A DNA stretch of 14,245 nt from the NCBI GenBank assembly GCA_051745395.1, contig JBNJEA010000081.1:1-14245 (forward strand). Direction: 5' to 3'. Positions 6,587 to 13,568 of this stretch are shown here, piece by piece. The DNA comes from JBNJEA01 sp051745395 (lineage in GTDB: Bacteria > Desulfobacterota > Desulfobacteria > Desulfobacterales > Desulfosalsimonadaceae). The translations under genes were made by a program, and so were the position numbers. How positions within the stretch are numbered: the stretch's first letter is position 1; the number at the start of each line of letters is the position of its first letter. The notes beneath the pieces are model-generated. The model was not told the origin of the DNA, searched no databases, and worked only from the letters and a program-made list of their open reading frames with translations.

Positions 6587-8134
6587 ATGAATGAAAATGT
6601 TTGCGGATGGGTGGTTTCCCTTGCACTGGAGCCCCCCTCCCTGGCCGACAACACGGCAGATGCCGACCGGTTGAAAAAAGCCCTGGCCGCAAAAATCGGT
6701 GCCGATACCGTCGCCGTGGATCTGGCGCTGCTGAAACGGCTGCCCGAACAGCTCCGGTGCTGGGATTATCAGTGCCGCTGCATTTGCTTTAAAACCCAGG
6801 GCCGGTGGCAGTTAATCGATATCCTCGAACCGGCGGCCGCGGCGACCGCGGCCGGCATTGCCGTGGATCTCGGCACGACCCGGGTGGTGATGCGCATGAT
6901 CGATCTGGCATCCGGACAGACCCTGGCCGAGACCGCATTGGACAATCCCCAGATCGAAATCGGCCCCGATATTCTCGAACGGATTCATTACACCGACAAA
7001 GACGGCGGACTGGCGAAGCTGAACCGGTTGATTGTCGACGGCCTCAACAACGGCATCCAAACCCTTTGCCATGCCGCCGGCATCGCGCGGCAGCAGGTGT
7101 TTTTAATGGCGGTGGCCGGCAACACCAGCATGACCCACTTGTTTATGGGCCTTTGTCCCCGCTGGATCATCCGGGAGCCGTATATCCCGGCAAGCAATAC
7201 GCCGGGGGCGGTCCGGGCCGATGAACTGGGTCTTGAAGTCAACGCATGCGGAAGGGTCTTTGTTTTTCCAAACGTGGGCAGCTACTTTGGGGGGGATCTG
7301 ATTTCCGGGGCCTACCATGCGGGGTTTCATGAAAATGAAGCCATCGCCATCCTCGTCGATGTCGGCACCAATGCGGAAGTGCTGCTGGGCAACCGGGACT
7401 GGCTCGTGGCCTGTGCGGGTGCGGCCGGGCCGGCACTGGAAGGCGGGGTTTCGGAAATCGGCATGACCGCGGGCCCCGGCGTGATTGACTCCGTCGTCAT
7501 TGATCCGCAAACCCGGGCCTTTGACATTCACACCATCGATGATCGCCCACCGGTGGGGATTTGCGGTTCGGGCATGATCGATCTGGCGGCGCAAGTGTTT
7601 CTCGCCGGCCTGCTTGATATCCGGGGGCGCCTGGTGCCGGAAGTCTGCGGAGACCGGCTGTATGAAACCGACGGCATCCGCCACCTGGTGATAGTGTCTG
7701 CGTCGGATTCGGCAACAGGCGAAAGCCTGACCATCAGCCAGGCCGATATCGACAGCCTGATCCGCTCCAAGGCGGCCATGTATACAATCCTGGAAACCAT
7801 TGCCGGCTATGTGGGCATCGGTTTTGACGATCTCGACACATTTTTTGTGGCCGGAACCTTCGGCTCGTTTATCCGGCCCCGCTCGGCCATTTCCATCGGC
7901 ATGATCCCGGATCTTCCCGAGCAGCGCTTTTACCCTTTGGGCAACAGCTCGCTGGGCGGTGCGGTGCGCCTGCTGCAATCGCGCAGCGCCATTGACGACA
8001 TCGAGTCGATCCGGGACCGGATTACCTACCTGGAGTTAAACGTCAACCAGGATTTCATGAACCGTTTCAGCGCCGCCAAGTTCCTGCCCCATACCGATGC
8101 GACCCGTTTTCCCTCGGTGCACCGGTACGATTAA
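6587..8134 (+). CDS. RACo-like ASKHA-domain protein (DUF4445), lacking the N-terminal ferredoxin domain
   Basis: A 515-residue relative of RACo, the ATP-dependent reductive activator of corrinoid proteins. Residues 1-82 match the linker domain (LEPPSLADNTADADRLKKAL at about 14-33; LPEQLR at 52-57). The ASKHA nucleotide-binding fold follows: phosphate-1 loop GIAVDLGTT (90-98), VAGNTSMTHL (176-185), phosphate-2 ILVDVGTNAEVLLGN (255-269), adenosine motif GICGSGMIDL (324-333), and the FVAGTFGSFI...IGMIPDLPE C-terminal signature. In characterised RACo an N-terminal 2Fe-2S ferredoxin domain supplies the electron that turns inactive Co(II) corrinoid into Co(I) while ATP is hydrolysed. Here that domain is absent, and the 31-base upstream gap leaves no room for a frameshifted remnant. 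An AAGGAA precedes the ATG. Partner and electron donor are unknown; a separate ferredoxin is the simplest idea. Confidence 0.85.
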   Translation: MNENVCGWVVSLALEPPSLADNTADADRLKKALAAKIGADTVAVDLALLKRLPEQLRCWDYQCRCICFKTQGRWQLIDILEPAAAATAAGIAVDLGTTRVVMRMIDLASGQTLAETALDNPQIEIGPDILERIHYTDKDGGLAKLNRLIVDGLNNGIQTLCHAAGIARQQVFLMAVAGNTSMTHLFMGLCPRWIIREPYIPASNTPGAVRADELGLEVNACGRVFVFPNVGSYFGGDLISGAYHAGFHENEAIAILVDVGTNAEVLLGNRDWLVACAGAAGPALEGGVSEIGMTAGPGVIDSVVIDPQTRAFDIHTIDDRPPVGICGSGMIDLAAQVFLAGLLDIRGRLVPEVCGDRLYETDGIRHLVIVSASDSATGESLTISQADIDSLIRSKAAMYTILETIAGYVGIGFDDLDTFFVAGTFGSFIRPRSAISIGMIPDLPEQRFYPLGNSSLGGAVRLLQSRSAIDDIESIRDRITYLELNVNQDFMNRFSAAKFLPHTDATRFPSVHRYD

Positions 8135-8162
8135 TCCCCAACGGCCCTCCGGCTCACTTCAG

Positions 8163-8262
8163 TAATTGACGCGTCGGCGACTTTTTTATATTCTCGCGCA
8201 AAGCCGCCAAGAGCGCCAAGGATGGCTTTGAAACTTTGCGCCTTTGCGTCTTGGCGCGAAAA
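8163..8262. repeat. Interspersed palindromic repeat between convergent genes
   Basis: Arms at 8191-8220 and 8234-8262 are inverted, imperfect copies built from CGCAAAG- and CGCCAAG-like units, with a 13-base loop. The part at 8163-8211 recurs reversed at 3645-3695. Repeats with the theme of CGCAAAGGCGCCAAG are common in environmental bacterial genomes, from general memory. Lying between the RACo-like gene and the minus-strand bTHX gene, it could serve as a bidirectional 3' end hairpin. Confidence 0.75.
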
Positions 8263-8300
8263 TGCAATGGCTGTTATCGGAAGTGAACCGGCCGACCAGA

Positions 8301-8405
8301 TTACCTTTTTTCGGCGCCCTTGGTTTTTTTCTTTTTTTGCCGGGTTTTGCCCTTGGTGCCCCGCCAGATTTTGCCGCGCTTGCTTCTTTGATCGCCTTTT
8401 CCCAT
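8301..8405 (-). CDS. Small 30S ribosomal protein bTHX
   Basis: A 34-residue, very basic protein read on the minus strand. It begins MGKGDQRSKRGKIWRG, continues with TKGKTR and then a lysine-rich tail. This matches the bTHX (Thx) family, which in Thermus is a peptide of about 26 residues starting MGKGD and containing RGKIWRG; it sits in a cavity at the top of the 30S head and stabilises it. A near-ideal AAAGGAG (8414-8420) lies 8 bases before the ATG, and the reading frame ends in TAA at 8301. It is shorter than common gene-calling limits, and the overlapping longer frames on both strands are not genes. The tail is about eight residues longer than the Thermus form. It may be cotranscribed with the hypothetical gene 82 bases upstream. 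Confidence 0.88.
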   Translation of the reverse strand: MGKGDQRSKRGKIWRGTKGKTRQKKKKTKGAEKR

Positions 8406-8487
8406 ACAAACCGCTCCTTTGCTTACTTCGATCGTTGATTTCGATGTTGGATTTCATCGGGTCTTTCGATTTTGAAAAAAAGGTACT

Positions 8488-9096
8488 TTACACGAATTTT
8501 TGATCCCAGTAAAGACATGGATTGATTTCATACCAGACCAGGCCCTGGATACTGGAGCCGCGGCTGCATGGACTCATGATGCCCACGATAACGCAGGCAT
8601 CGATAATGTCGTGGACCGCCACCTGTAATCCGGCTTTCTGGGCCACGGCCGCCATCAGGCCGCCTTCGGCCATGCAGGTGTCGGTATGCGGCCGGATTTG
8701 CTTGAGAAACCGGACCGAATCGGCGATATGGCCTTCGGTTTCGTGGGCCAGGATGTGGCGGATTGCGGCTTCGGAATCAAAAACGCCGGTTTTGGCGGCA
8801 TTTTCGAGCAGGGTCCGCACGAGCCGGGTCATAAAAAACATTTCCCCCGGCCCGAAGCGCATGGTGCGGTCGTCCCATGCCGCCGTCTGCTGGGACCGGA
8901 TGGGGATCAATAGCCGCTCTTCGTATGCCATGAGAAGATAGTCGTTTTTTCCCGCGTCATCAAGCGGCAGGTCTTCGTAATAGATGTTTTCATTGGCCAG
9001 TGCGGCAACAAGGAGACGGGCCATTGCGGGGGCCTCGGATTCTGAAAATTGATCTGCCAGTGCCCGGGTCAGCTTGGTTGTGGCGTTTTCGTCCAT
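8488..9096 (-). CDS. Hypothetical protein, 202 residues
   Basis: I do not recognise this protein. It is soluble by appearance, with no signal peptide or membrane segment, and largely helical up to about residue 165. It has a histidine-containing stretch, HILAHETEGH (114-123), and four cysteines, all in the C-terminal third (Cys141, Cys168, Cys177, Cys194). The end, DACVIVGIMSPCSRGSS...GLVWYEINPCLYWD, could be the hairpin (wing) of a winged-helix domain or a metal/Fe-S site; this is a guess. GGAGA lies 9 bases before the ATG, and codon use looks like that of its neighbours, so it is a real gene. The bTHX gene follows on the same strand; a weak AT-rich hairpin with a T-run near the stop codon might separate them. 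Confidence 0.7.
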   Translation of the reverse strand: MDENATTKLTRALADQFSESEAPAMARLLVAALANENIYYEDLPLDDAGKNDYLLMAYEERLLIPIRSQQTAAWDDRTMRFGPGEMFFMTRLVRTLLENAAKTGVFDSEAAIRHILAHETEGHIADSVRFLKQIRPHTDTCMAEGGLMAAVAQKAGLQVAVHDIIDACVIVGIMSPCSRGSSIQGLVWYEINPCLYWDQKFV

Positions 9097-9121
9097 GGTG
9101 GGTTTCTCCGAATAATAGCGT

Positions 9122-9149
9122 AATGTATTGAGGGGTTTTGCGGGGTCAA
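9122..9149 (-). promoter_or_regulatory. Possible promoter for the 202-residue hypothetical gene
   Basis: On the minus strand, TTGACC (plus positions 9144-9149) is followed after 16 bases by TACATT (9122-9127), leaving a short leader before the ATG at 9096. Confidence 0.35.
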
Positions 9150-9397
9150 ATCACTCAATTTCGGTTTCAAGGTAACGATTCCTGCCGTCTGCGTCAATGC
9201 CGGCCGGTCAAAAAACGGGGCGGTACCGGAAAACGATTGTTTTTGTATATATGTAGTTTCATCTACTATAGTTTTTCTTTGATATTTGTGCACCTTTCTG
9301 GTATCGAAAAGAAAAAATGCGTACAAATATCTTTCTACTCCGTGTTTCACAGTCAGCGACATGGCCCTGAACTCTGTTTCGCACCCTGTGGCCCGTG
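9150..9397. other. Intergenic region between divergent genes, no gene seen
   Basis: AT-rich DNA without a coding frame that has a ribosome binding site. A near-palindrome at 9248-9270, with GTAG/CTAC arms flanked by TATA on both sides, could be an operator or a weak hairpin. No riboswitch consensus was found. Confidence 0.45.
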
Positions 9398-9426
9398 CAA
9401 ACAATTATTTATTTTGAATTTATAAT
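9398..9426 (+). promoter_or_regulatory. Possible promoter of the haem-motif protein and porin genes
   Basis: A perfect TATAAT at 9421-9426 lies about 75 bases before the start at 9503. The -35 at the right spacing (CAAACA, 9398-9403) is poor, so an activator or another -35 would be needed. Confidence 0.4.
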
Positions 9427-9445
9427 CTTTTTTCATCGTTTACGC

Positions 9446-9482
9446 CCCGCCTGAAACCTTATTCACTGGTTTGATGGGCGGG
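9446..9482 (+). other. Stem-loop in the leader of the haem-motif protein gene
   Basis: CCCGCC (9446-9451) pairs with GGCGGG (9477-9482), and inside it AAACC (9454-9458) with GGTTT (9468-9472). It lies 20 bases before the start codon and downstream of the candidate promoter, so it would be in the 5' leader. It does not fit the cyclic di-GMP, cobalamin or SAM consensus. Confidence 0.45.
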
Positions 9483-9502
9483 CCGAGAAAGCCGACTGCC
9501 CT

Positions 9503-9922
9503 ATGAAGCTGTTGACCTCACGGCCCTTTGTTTGCCTGTTTTGTTTTGCCATGCTGTGTTTTTTCCTGCTGTGTCCCCTTACCGGCCGGGCGCTGAAGCC
9601 GCTCGACGATCAGGCGCTGCTCGATTCTTCCCCTTCGACCATCGAAAAACTCGATAAAGTCCCCATCGAAGAACAACTCCGGTTTGAGTCCAATGAGTTT
9701 TCCGAGTCGATCTGTTTTAAAAAATGCCACCAGCCCGCTGATTTTTCCCCGGCCGAAAAAACCCGTAAACAGTGGCGCCTGCTCATTGGTGAAGACGGGC
9801 ATGCCATTTTTAAAGAAATCAACTGGGAAAGCACCCGCCAGAAACAACGGGTGATGCAGTATCTGCTTGAAAACGCAAAAAACGCCAATGCCGACGCCGA
9901 GGGCATAGGGGTCTGGCACTGA
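9503..9922 (+). CDS. Exported small protein with a CX3CH haem-type motif
   Basis: A 139-residue protein with a typical signal peptide: MKLLTSR, then a hydrophobic Phe/Cys/Leu-rich core to about residue 27, and possible cleavage after TGRA (27-30). The mature part carries ICFKKCHQPADF (70-81), a CX3CH motif rather than the usual CX2CH, followed by KTRKQWRLLI (86-95), which resembles the region after the haem in small cytochrome-like proteins. His100 is a possible distal ligand. The cysteine run inside the signal sequence (Cys11, Cys14, Cys19, Cys24) is unusual, and no clear lipobox is seen. It starts without a strong Shine-Dalgarno, 20 bases after a stem-loop. The porin gene begins 45 bases downstream, so a periplasmic partner role in electron transfer across the outer membrane is plausible but unproven. 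Haem attachment is inferred. Confidence 0.65.
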   Translation: MKLLTSRPFVCLFCFAMLCFFLLCPLTGRALKPLDDQALLDSSPSTIEKLDKVPIEEQLRFESNEFSESICFKKCHQPADFSPAEKTRKQWRLLIGEDGHAIFKEINWESTRQKQRVMQYLLENAKNANADAEGIGVWH

Positions 9923-9967
9923 TCCGGTTTCATTATTTTATATTCCAGACGATACGCGGAGGAAGGC

Positions 9968-11575
9968 ATGCAATTGGGTAACACGATGGTTCGGATACTG
10001 GTTTGCCTGGGATTTGTCTTGTACGCCACCACGGGGTTTGCCCAACAGGATGTCGACAAAGGGCAGGGCCGGGACAACTCGTTAAAACGGCAAGTCGATC
10101 ATCAGAAGCCGTCTTCAAAAGAATTAAAGGGCATCGTCGAAAAACAGCAGCAGCAGATAAAAAAGCTTCGGCAGGACATTGCGCGCGTCTACCGGCAGAC
10201 CATGCAGGATACCGGCCGGATTGAAAGATACAAGCTCGGCAATTCGGCTTATCTGCGGGCTTCGTACTATGATATGACCCGGGAAAACGAGCGCACCCGG
10301 AGCGAGGCCTATGAAAACGCCTTTGTCAATTATTTTGACCTGAAGTTCTGGGCCATGCCGAGTGCGGAGGTCAAGTTCAACGCCACGCTGACCATGTACA
10401 AGCTTTGGGGCGCCTGGAACACGCCCGAAGATGTGGGAAATGCCGATTTCAGTTATTCCGCCAAACCCTCGGATGCCGCAGTGCGTGCCAAGCGGGCCTA
10501 TGTGGACTACCGGCCCGAATGGCTCAACCGGGCCGTGAATTTCACCTTCGGCCGGCTGCCGACCTCGGGCGGGGATCTGACCAAATACCGCTACAATCGC
10601 CCCAGCCAGACCACCTACCCGGACCTGGCCTTTAACGCCGAATCCGACGGCGCCGCTTTGACCTTTTACCTGGAGCGGCTGCCGGTGGCCGACACCCTCA
10701 ATCTGGTCTACGCCCGGAGCGAGGACGACACCGATGCCCGTCCGTTTGCCGGCGACGACAACGCCCTGGAGGATATCGATTTTTATTCGGTCCAGCTCAA
10801 TTCGCAGTTGCCGTTTGTCGATGATGCCGAGCTGGCCCTGCAGTGGTTCCGGGTGGACAATGTGCGTCCCACGGGCGACGATGTGATCCGGGAAAAATTC
10901 GATGAGCTCAGTCGAATGGCGGCATTGGGCAGATTCGGGCCACTGGACCTCGACACCCCGGTATTTCCGGACAGTCTCGGCTACGTGGACAAGTACACGG
11001 TCCAGTTTGAAAAAGAGAAAGTCTTTGACTGGCCCCTCGACGTGTTTGCCAGCGTGGCCTGGAGCCGTTCAAAACCCAACGGAAAACGGGTGAGCATCGG
11101 GGGCGAACCCCTGGAAGCGGCGGTGGAAGACCAATTAGCAAATGAAAATCTGCCCGAGTCCTTCCGGCAGGATCTCCAGAGGCTTTCCCGGCTGCCGGAG
11201 ACGCTTTATCTGGTTTCGCCGGACAACCAGCAATCGCAAAGCGGAAACGCCTTCTATGCGGGGCTGCGCTATCACGTGGCATCCGAGCGGTTCAATCAGC
11301 CCAAGATCGGTGTGGAGTATTTCGACGGCTCGCAGTACTGGGTGGGGTTAAATATCGCCGCGCTCGATCCGTTCCAGAAGTTAAACACCCGCGGCCAGGT
11401 CTGGGAGCTTTACTGGGTCCAGCCGCTGGTGCGCCAGGCGCTTCAGATGCGCACCGGCTATCAGGCCATTGACCGCGATTATACGCAAACCATGATGTCC
11501 GGGCTTTACGGGGCGCCTCAAAAAACCGACGAAAGCGACGAATTGTTGTACCTGAGTCTGGAATACACGTTTTAA
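9968..11575 (+). CDS. Outer-membrane beta-barrel porin with N-terminal coiled coil (DUF3373-like)
   Basis: A 535-residue exported protein. Residues 1-25 form a signal peptide ending TGFA before QQ. Residues about 50-78 (KGIVEKQQQQIKKLRQDIA and onward) are a coiled coil, as in porins that trimerise or anchor to the cell wall. The remainder alternates polar and hydrophobic residues as in beta strands, with FTFGRLPTSGG at about 192-202, and the protein ends LSLEYTF, the C-terminal aromatic needed for outer-membrane insertion. It resembles the DUF3373 group of deltaproteobacterial and epsilonproteobacterial outer-membrane proteins; the name is from memory. GGAGGAAGG precedes the ATG directly; Met7 is a weaker alternative. 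Its small haem-motif neighbour suggests a porin-cytochrome pairing, though a single-haem partner is minimal for a conduit. The stop lies three bases from that of convergent S1. Confidence 0.78.
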   Translation: MQLGNTMVRILVCLGFVLYATTGFAQQDVDKGQGRDNSLKRQVDHQKPSSKELKGIVEKQQQQIKKLRQDIARVYRQTMQDTGRIERYKLGNSAYLRASYYDMTRENERTRSEAYENAFVNYFDLKFWAMPSAEVKFNATLTMYKLWGAWNTPEDVGNADFSYSAKPSDAAVRAKRAYVDYRPEWLNRAVNFTFGRLPTSGGDLTKYRYNRPSQTTYPDLAFNAESDGAALTFYLERLPVADTLNLVYARSEDDTDARPFAGDDNALEDIDFYSVQLNSQLPFVDDAELALQWFRVDNVRPTGDDVIREKFDELSRMAALGRFGPLDLDTPVFPDSLGYVDKYTVQFEKEKVFDWPLDVFASVAWSRSKPNGKRVSIGGEPLEAAVEDQLANENLPESFRQDLQRLSRLPETLYLVSPDNQQSQSGNAFYAGLRYHVASERFNQPKIGVEYFDGSQYWVGLNIAALDPFQKLNTRGQVWELYWVQPLVRQALQMRTGYQAIDRDYTQTMMSGLYGAPQKTDESDELLYLSLEYTF

Positions 11576-11578
11576 AAC

Positions 11579-13300
11579 CTATTCGTCGGTTTCGTCCTGT
11601 TGGCCTTTCATTTTTTCCTTCAGCAGGCTGCCGAAATCCGAGGCGGTGCCCGATTGCGTTTTTTCAGCCGGTCGGGGTGTTTCTTTTTCCGGTTTCATGG
11701 TCAGCCGGATTTTCTTTTCCGCGGGCAGCACTTCGATGATCCGGGCCTCGACCTCCTGGCCGGCCGTAAATTGTTCCAGGACATCTTCCCCCTTGGCCGC
11801 CGGGATCTCGGAGACGTGGACCAACCCCTGGATGCCGTCGCCGATATCCACAAAAATGCCGAAATCGGTAATATTGGCTACTTTGCCCGCTATATCGGTA
11901 CCCGGCGGATAGGTATGGGGCAACTGTTGCCAGGGATCGGGGGCCAGTTGCCTGATGCTGAGCTTGACCCGTTGGTTTTCCCGGTCAATCTCCGTGATCT
12001 TGGCCTGCACGGATTGGCCCTTTTGGTAATGGTCCGCCGGGTTTTTCTGGTTGGCCGGCAGGTCCGATACGTGGACGAGGCCGTCGATCTCATCGGTGAT
12101 GCCCACAAAAATACCGAAGTCGGTCACCTGCTTGACGTTGCCCTCTATGATGGAGCCGACCGGGTAGGTTTCGGCAATTTTTTCCCATGGGTTGGGCGCC
12201 AACTGTTTTAGCCCCAGCGCCATTTGCCGTTTGCTGGCATTGATGTTTAAGACCATGCATTCCACGGTATCATCGATTTGCAGCATCTGGTTGGGATGCC
12301 GGATTTTCTGGGTCCATGACAGATCCGAGGTCCCGATTAAGCCCACAATCCCTTCTTCAATGGAGACAAACGCCCCGTAGTTTTTGAGGCTGATCACCCG
12401 GCCGCTGACCGTGGTGCCCACCGGGTATTTGGCCTCGATATTTTCCCAGGGGTCGGGGAACAACTGCTTGATGCCGAGCGAGATTTTTTTGTTTTCCGCG
12501 TCAATGTCTAAAACCTTGACGTGTAAGCGGTCGCCGACGCTGTGTTTTTCCGAAGGGTGGCGCACCGGCCCCCACGAAATGTTGCTGATGTGAACCAGAC
12601 CGTTGATTCCCCCGATATCGACGAAAAGCCCGTAATCGGTGATGTTTTTGACCTCGCCTTCGACGGTGTCGCCGACTTCGAGGCGCGCCATGGTCTGTTG
12701 GGCCATCTCCCGTCGCTGGGCCTCGATTAACGCCCGCCGGGAAAGCACCACGTTGCGGTCGGCCTTGTTGAATTGAACGATTTTAAATTCATAGGTCTGG
12801 TTCAGCCACGCCTCCGGGTTTTTCACCGGCTTATCGTCAAGCTGGGATCCCGGCAAAAAGGCTTTCAAGCCGATATCCACAATAAAGCCGCCCTTGATCC
12901 GGGAGATGATCGTGCCTTCGACTGTATCCTCGTTTTCAAAAACCGCTTTGAGTTGGTCGAGCCGTTTGTCCTTTTCCGCCTCCTCCCGGGAAAGCACGGG
13001 GTAGCCGTCTTCTTCCTTCCGGATTAAAAAGACTTCCACGCGGTCGCCGATGGAAACGGTCAGGTTCCCCGAAAGATCGGTGAATTCGGATTTGGAGACC
13101 AGACCCTCGGATTTGTAGCCGATGTCGATCAAGACGTTGTCACGTTCGATGTCGACAATTTCGCCTTCCACGATATGGCCGGACTGAATGGCCTTGAGGC
13201 TGTCTTCATACATCTGCATAAATTCCCGAGAGGCCGCCAGGCTTTCTTCGTCGAGTTCGTCTTCGGGAATGTTTTCCGTGTTTTTTCCGTTTTGTGTCAT
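11579..13300 (-). CDS. rpsA: 30S ribosomal protein S1
   Basis: A 573-residue protein with six S1 (OB-fold RNA-binding) domains, the full proteobacterial set: about 40-110, 125-195, 210-283, 297-370, 385-457 and 471-543. Domains 3-6 carry the clear repeat pattern G.V..I.(D/N)(Y/F)G.FV.I...GL(V/I)H.S and are joined by linkers of the type LGIKQLxPDPWE. S1 binds mRNA leaders and brings them to the 30S subunit. A GTG at 13312 lies in frame four codons upstream but overlaps the Shine-Dalgarno GGAGGT (13311-13316), so I take the ATG at 13300 with 10-base spacing. The acidic N terminus and the Lys/Glu-rich tail are normal. The cmk and himD neighbours seen in enterobacteria are absent. Expression is often autoregulated through the leader; see the hairpin at 13336-13363. 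Confidence 0.95.
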   Translation of the reverse strand: MTQNGKNTENIPEDELDEESLAASREFMQMYEDSLKAIQSGHIVEGEIVDIERDNVLIDIGYKSEGLVSKSEFTDLSGNLTVSIGDRVEVFLIRKEEDGYPVLSREEAEKDKRLDQLKAVFENEDTVEGTIISRIKGGFIVDIGLKAFLPGSQLDDKPVKNPEAWLNQTYEFKIVQFNKADRNVVLSRRALIEAQRREMAQQTMARLEVGDTVEGEVKNITDYGLFVDIGGINGLVHISNISWGPVRHPSEKHSVGDRLHVKVLDIDAENKKISLGIKQLFPDPWENIEAKYPVGTTVSGRVISLKNYGAFVSIEEGIVGLIGTSDLSWTQKIRHPNQMLQIDDTVECMVLNINASKRQMALGLKQLAPNPWEKIAETYPVGSIIEGNVKQVTDFGIFVGITDEIDGLVHVSDLPANQKNPADHYQKGQSVQAKITEIDRENQRVKLSIRQLAPDPWQQLPHTYPPGTDIAGKVANITDFGIFVDIGDGIQGLVHVSEIPAAKGEDVLEQFTAGQEVEARIIEVLPAEKKIRLTMKPEKETPRPAEKTQSGTASDFGSLLKEKMKGQQDETDE

Positions 13301-13335
13301 GAATGCAAACACCTCCGATTGATGTCAACGTCGAC

Positions 13336-13363
13336 GCGGGCTGGATTGCGCATCATAGCCCGC
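13336..13363 (-). promoter_or_regulatory. Stem-loop in the S1 leader or promoter region
   Basis: GCGGGCT (13336-13342) and AGCCCGC (13357-13363) form a perfect 7-bp stem with a 14-base loop, 36 bases before the S1 ATG on the minus strand. A TATGAT (plus positions 13353-13358) on that strand overlaps it and could be a -10 box, but no good -35 is seen. Whether it is transcribed is unknown. Confidence 0.35.
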
Positions 13364-13568
13364 CTTATATCCAATCTAAGCATGGCCGGCCAAATTGCAA
13401 AACCCGGGGCAATTGTTGATTTCGCCGTACCTCTTAATTTGGGCCAATATACTGTCTTTGCTGTATTGCCGCCGGCTGGTTCACCATTACCTTTTTAGTC
13501 ATTCAGTTCGGATCCCGCGATCCGCAAAAGCCATGCAAATACGTGATTTGCAAAAGGGAGGAAAAGAG

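Noticed and set aside
8131..8457. 108-residue minus-strand frame overlapping the bTHX gene
   Set aside because: It runs into the palindromic repeat; the bTHX frame has family motifs and the correctly spaced Shine-Dalgarno.
9437..9502. Leader stem-loop and GCCGAGAAAGCCGA as part of a cyclic di-GMP or cobalamin riboswitch
   Set aside because: The conserved cores of those riboswitches (GEMM tetraloop segments, B12 box) are not present.
13301..13312. GTG at 13312 as the S1 start
   Set aside because: It overlaps the GGAGGT ribosome binding site that is correctly spaced for the ATG at 13300.
13395..13568. 58-residue N-terminal extension of the PRC-barrel protein
   Set aside because: The downstream ATG at 13569 has a strong Shine-Dalgarno and begins a typical signal peptide.
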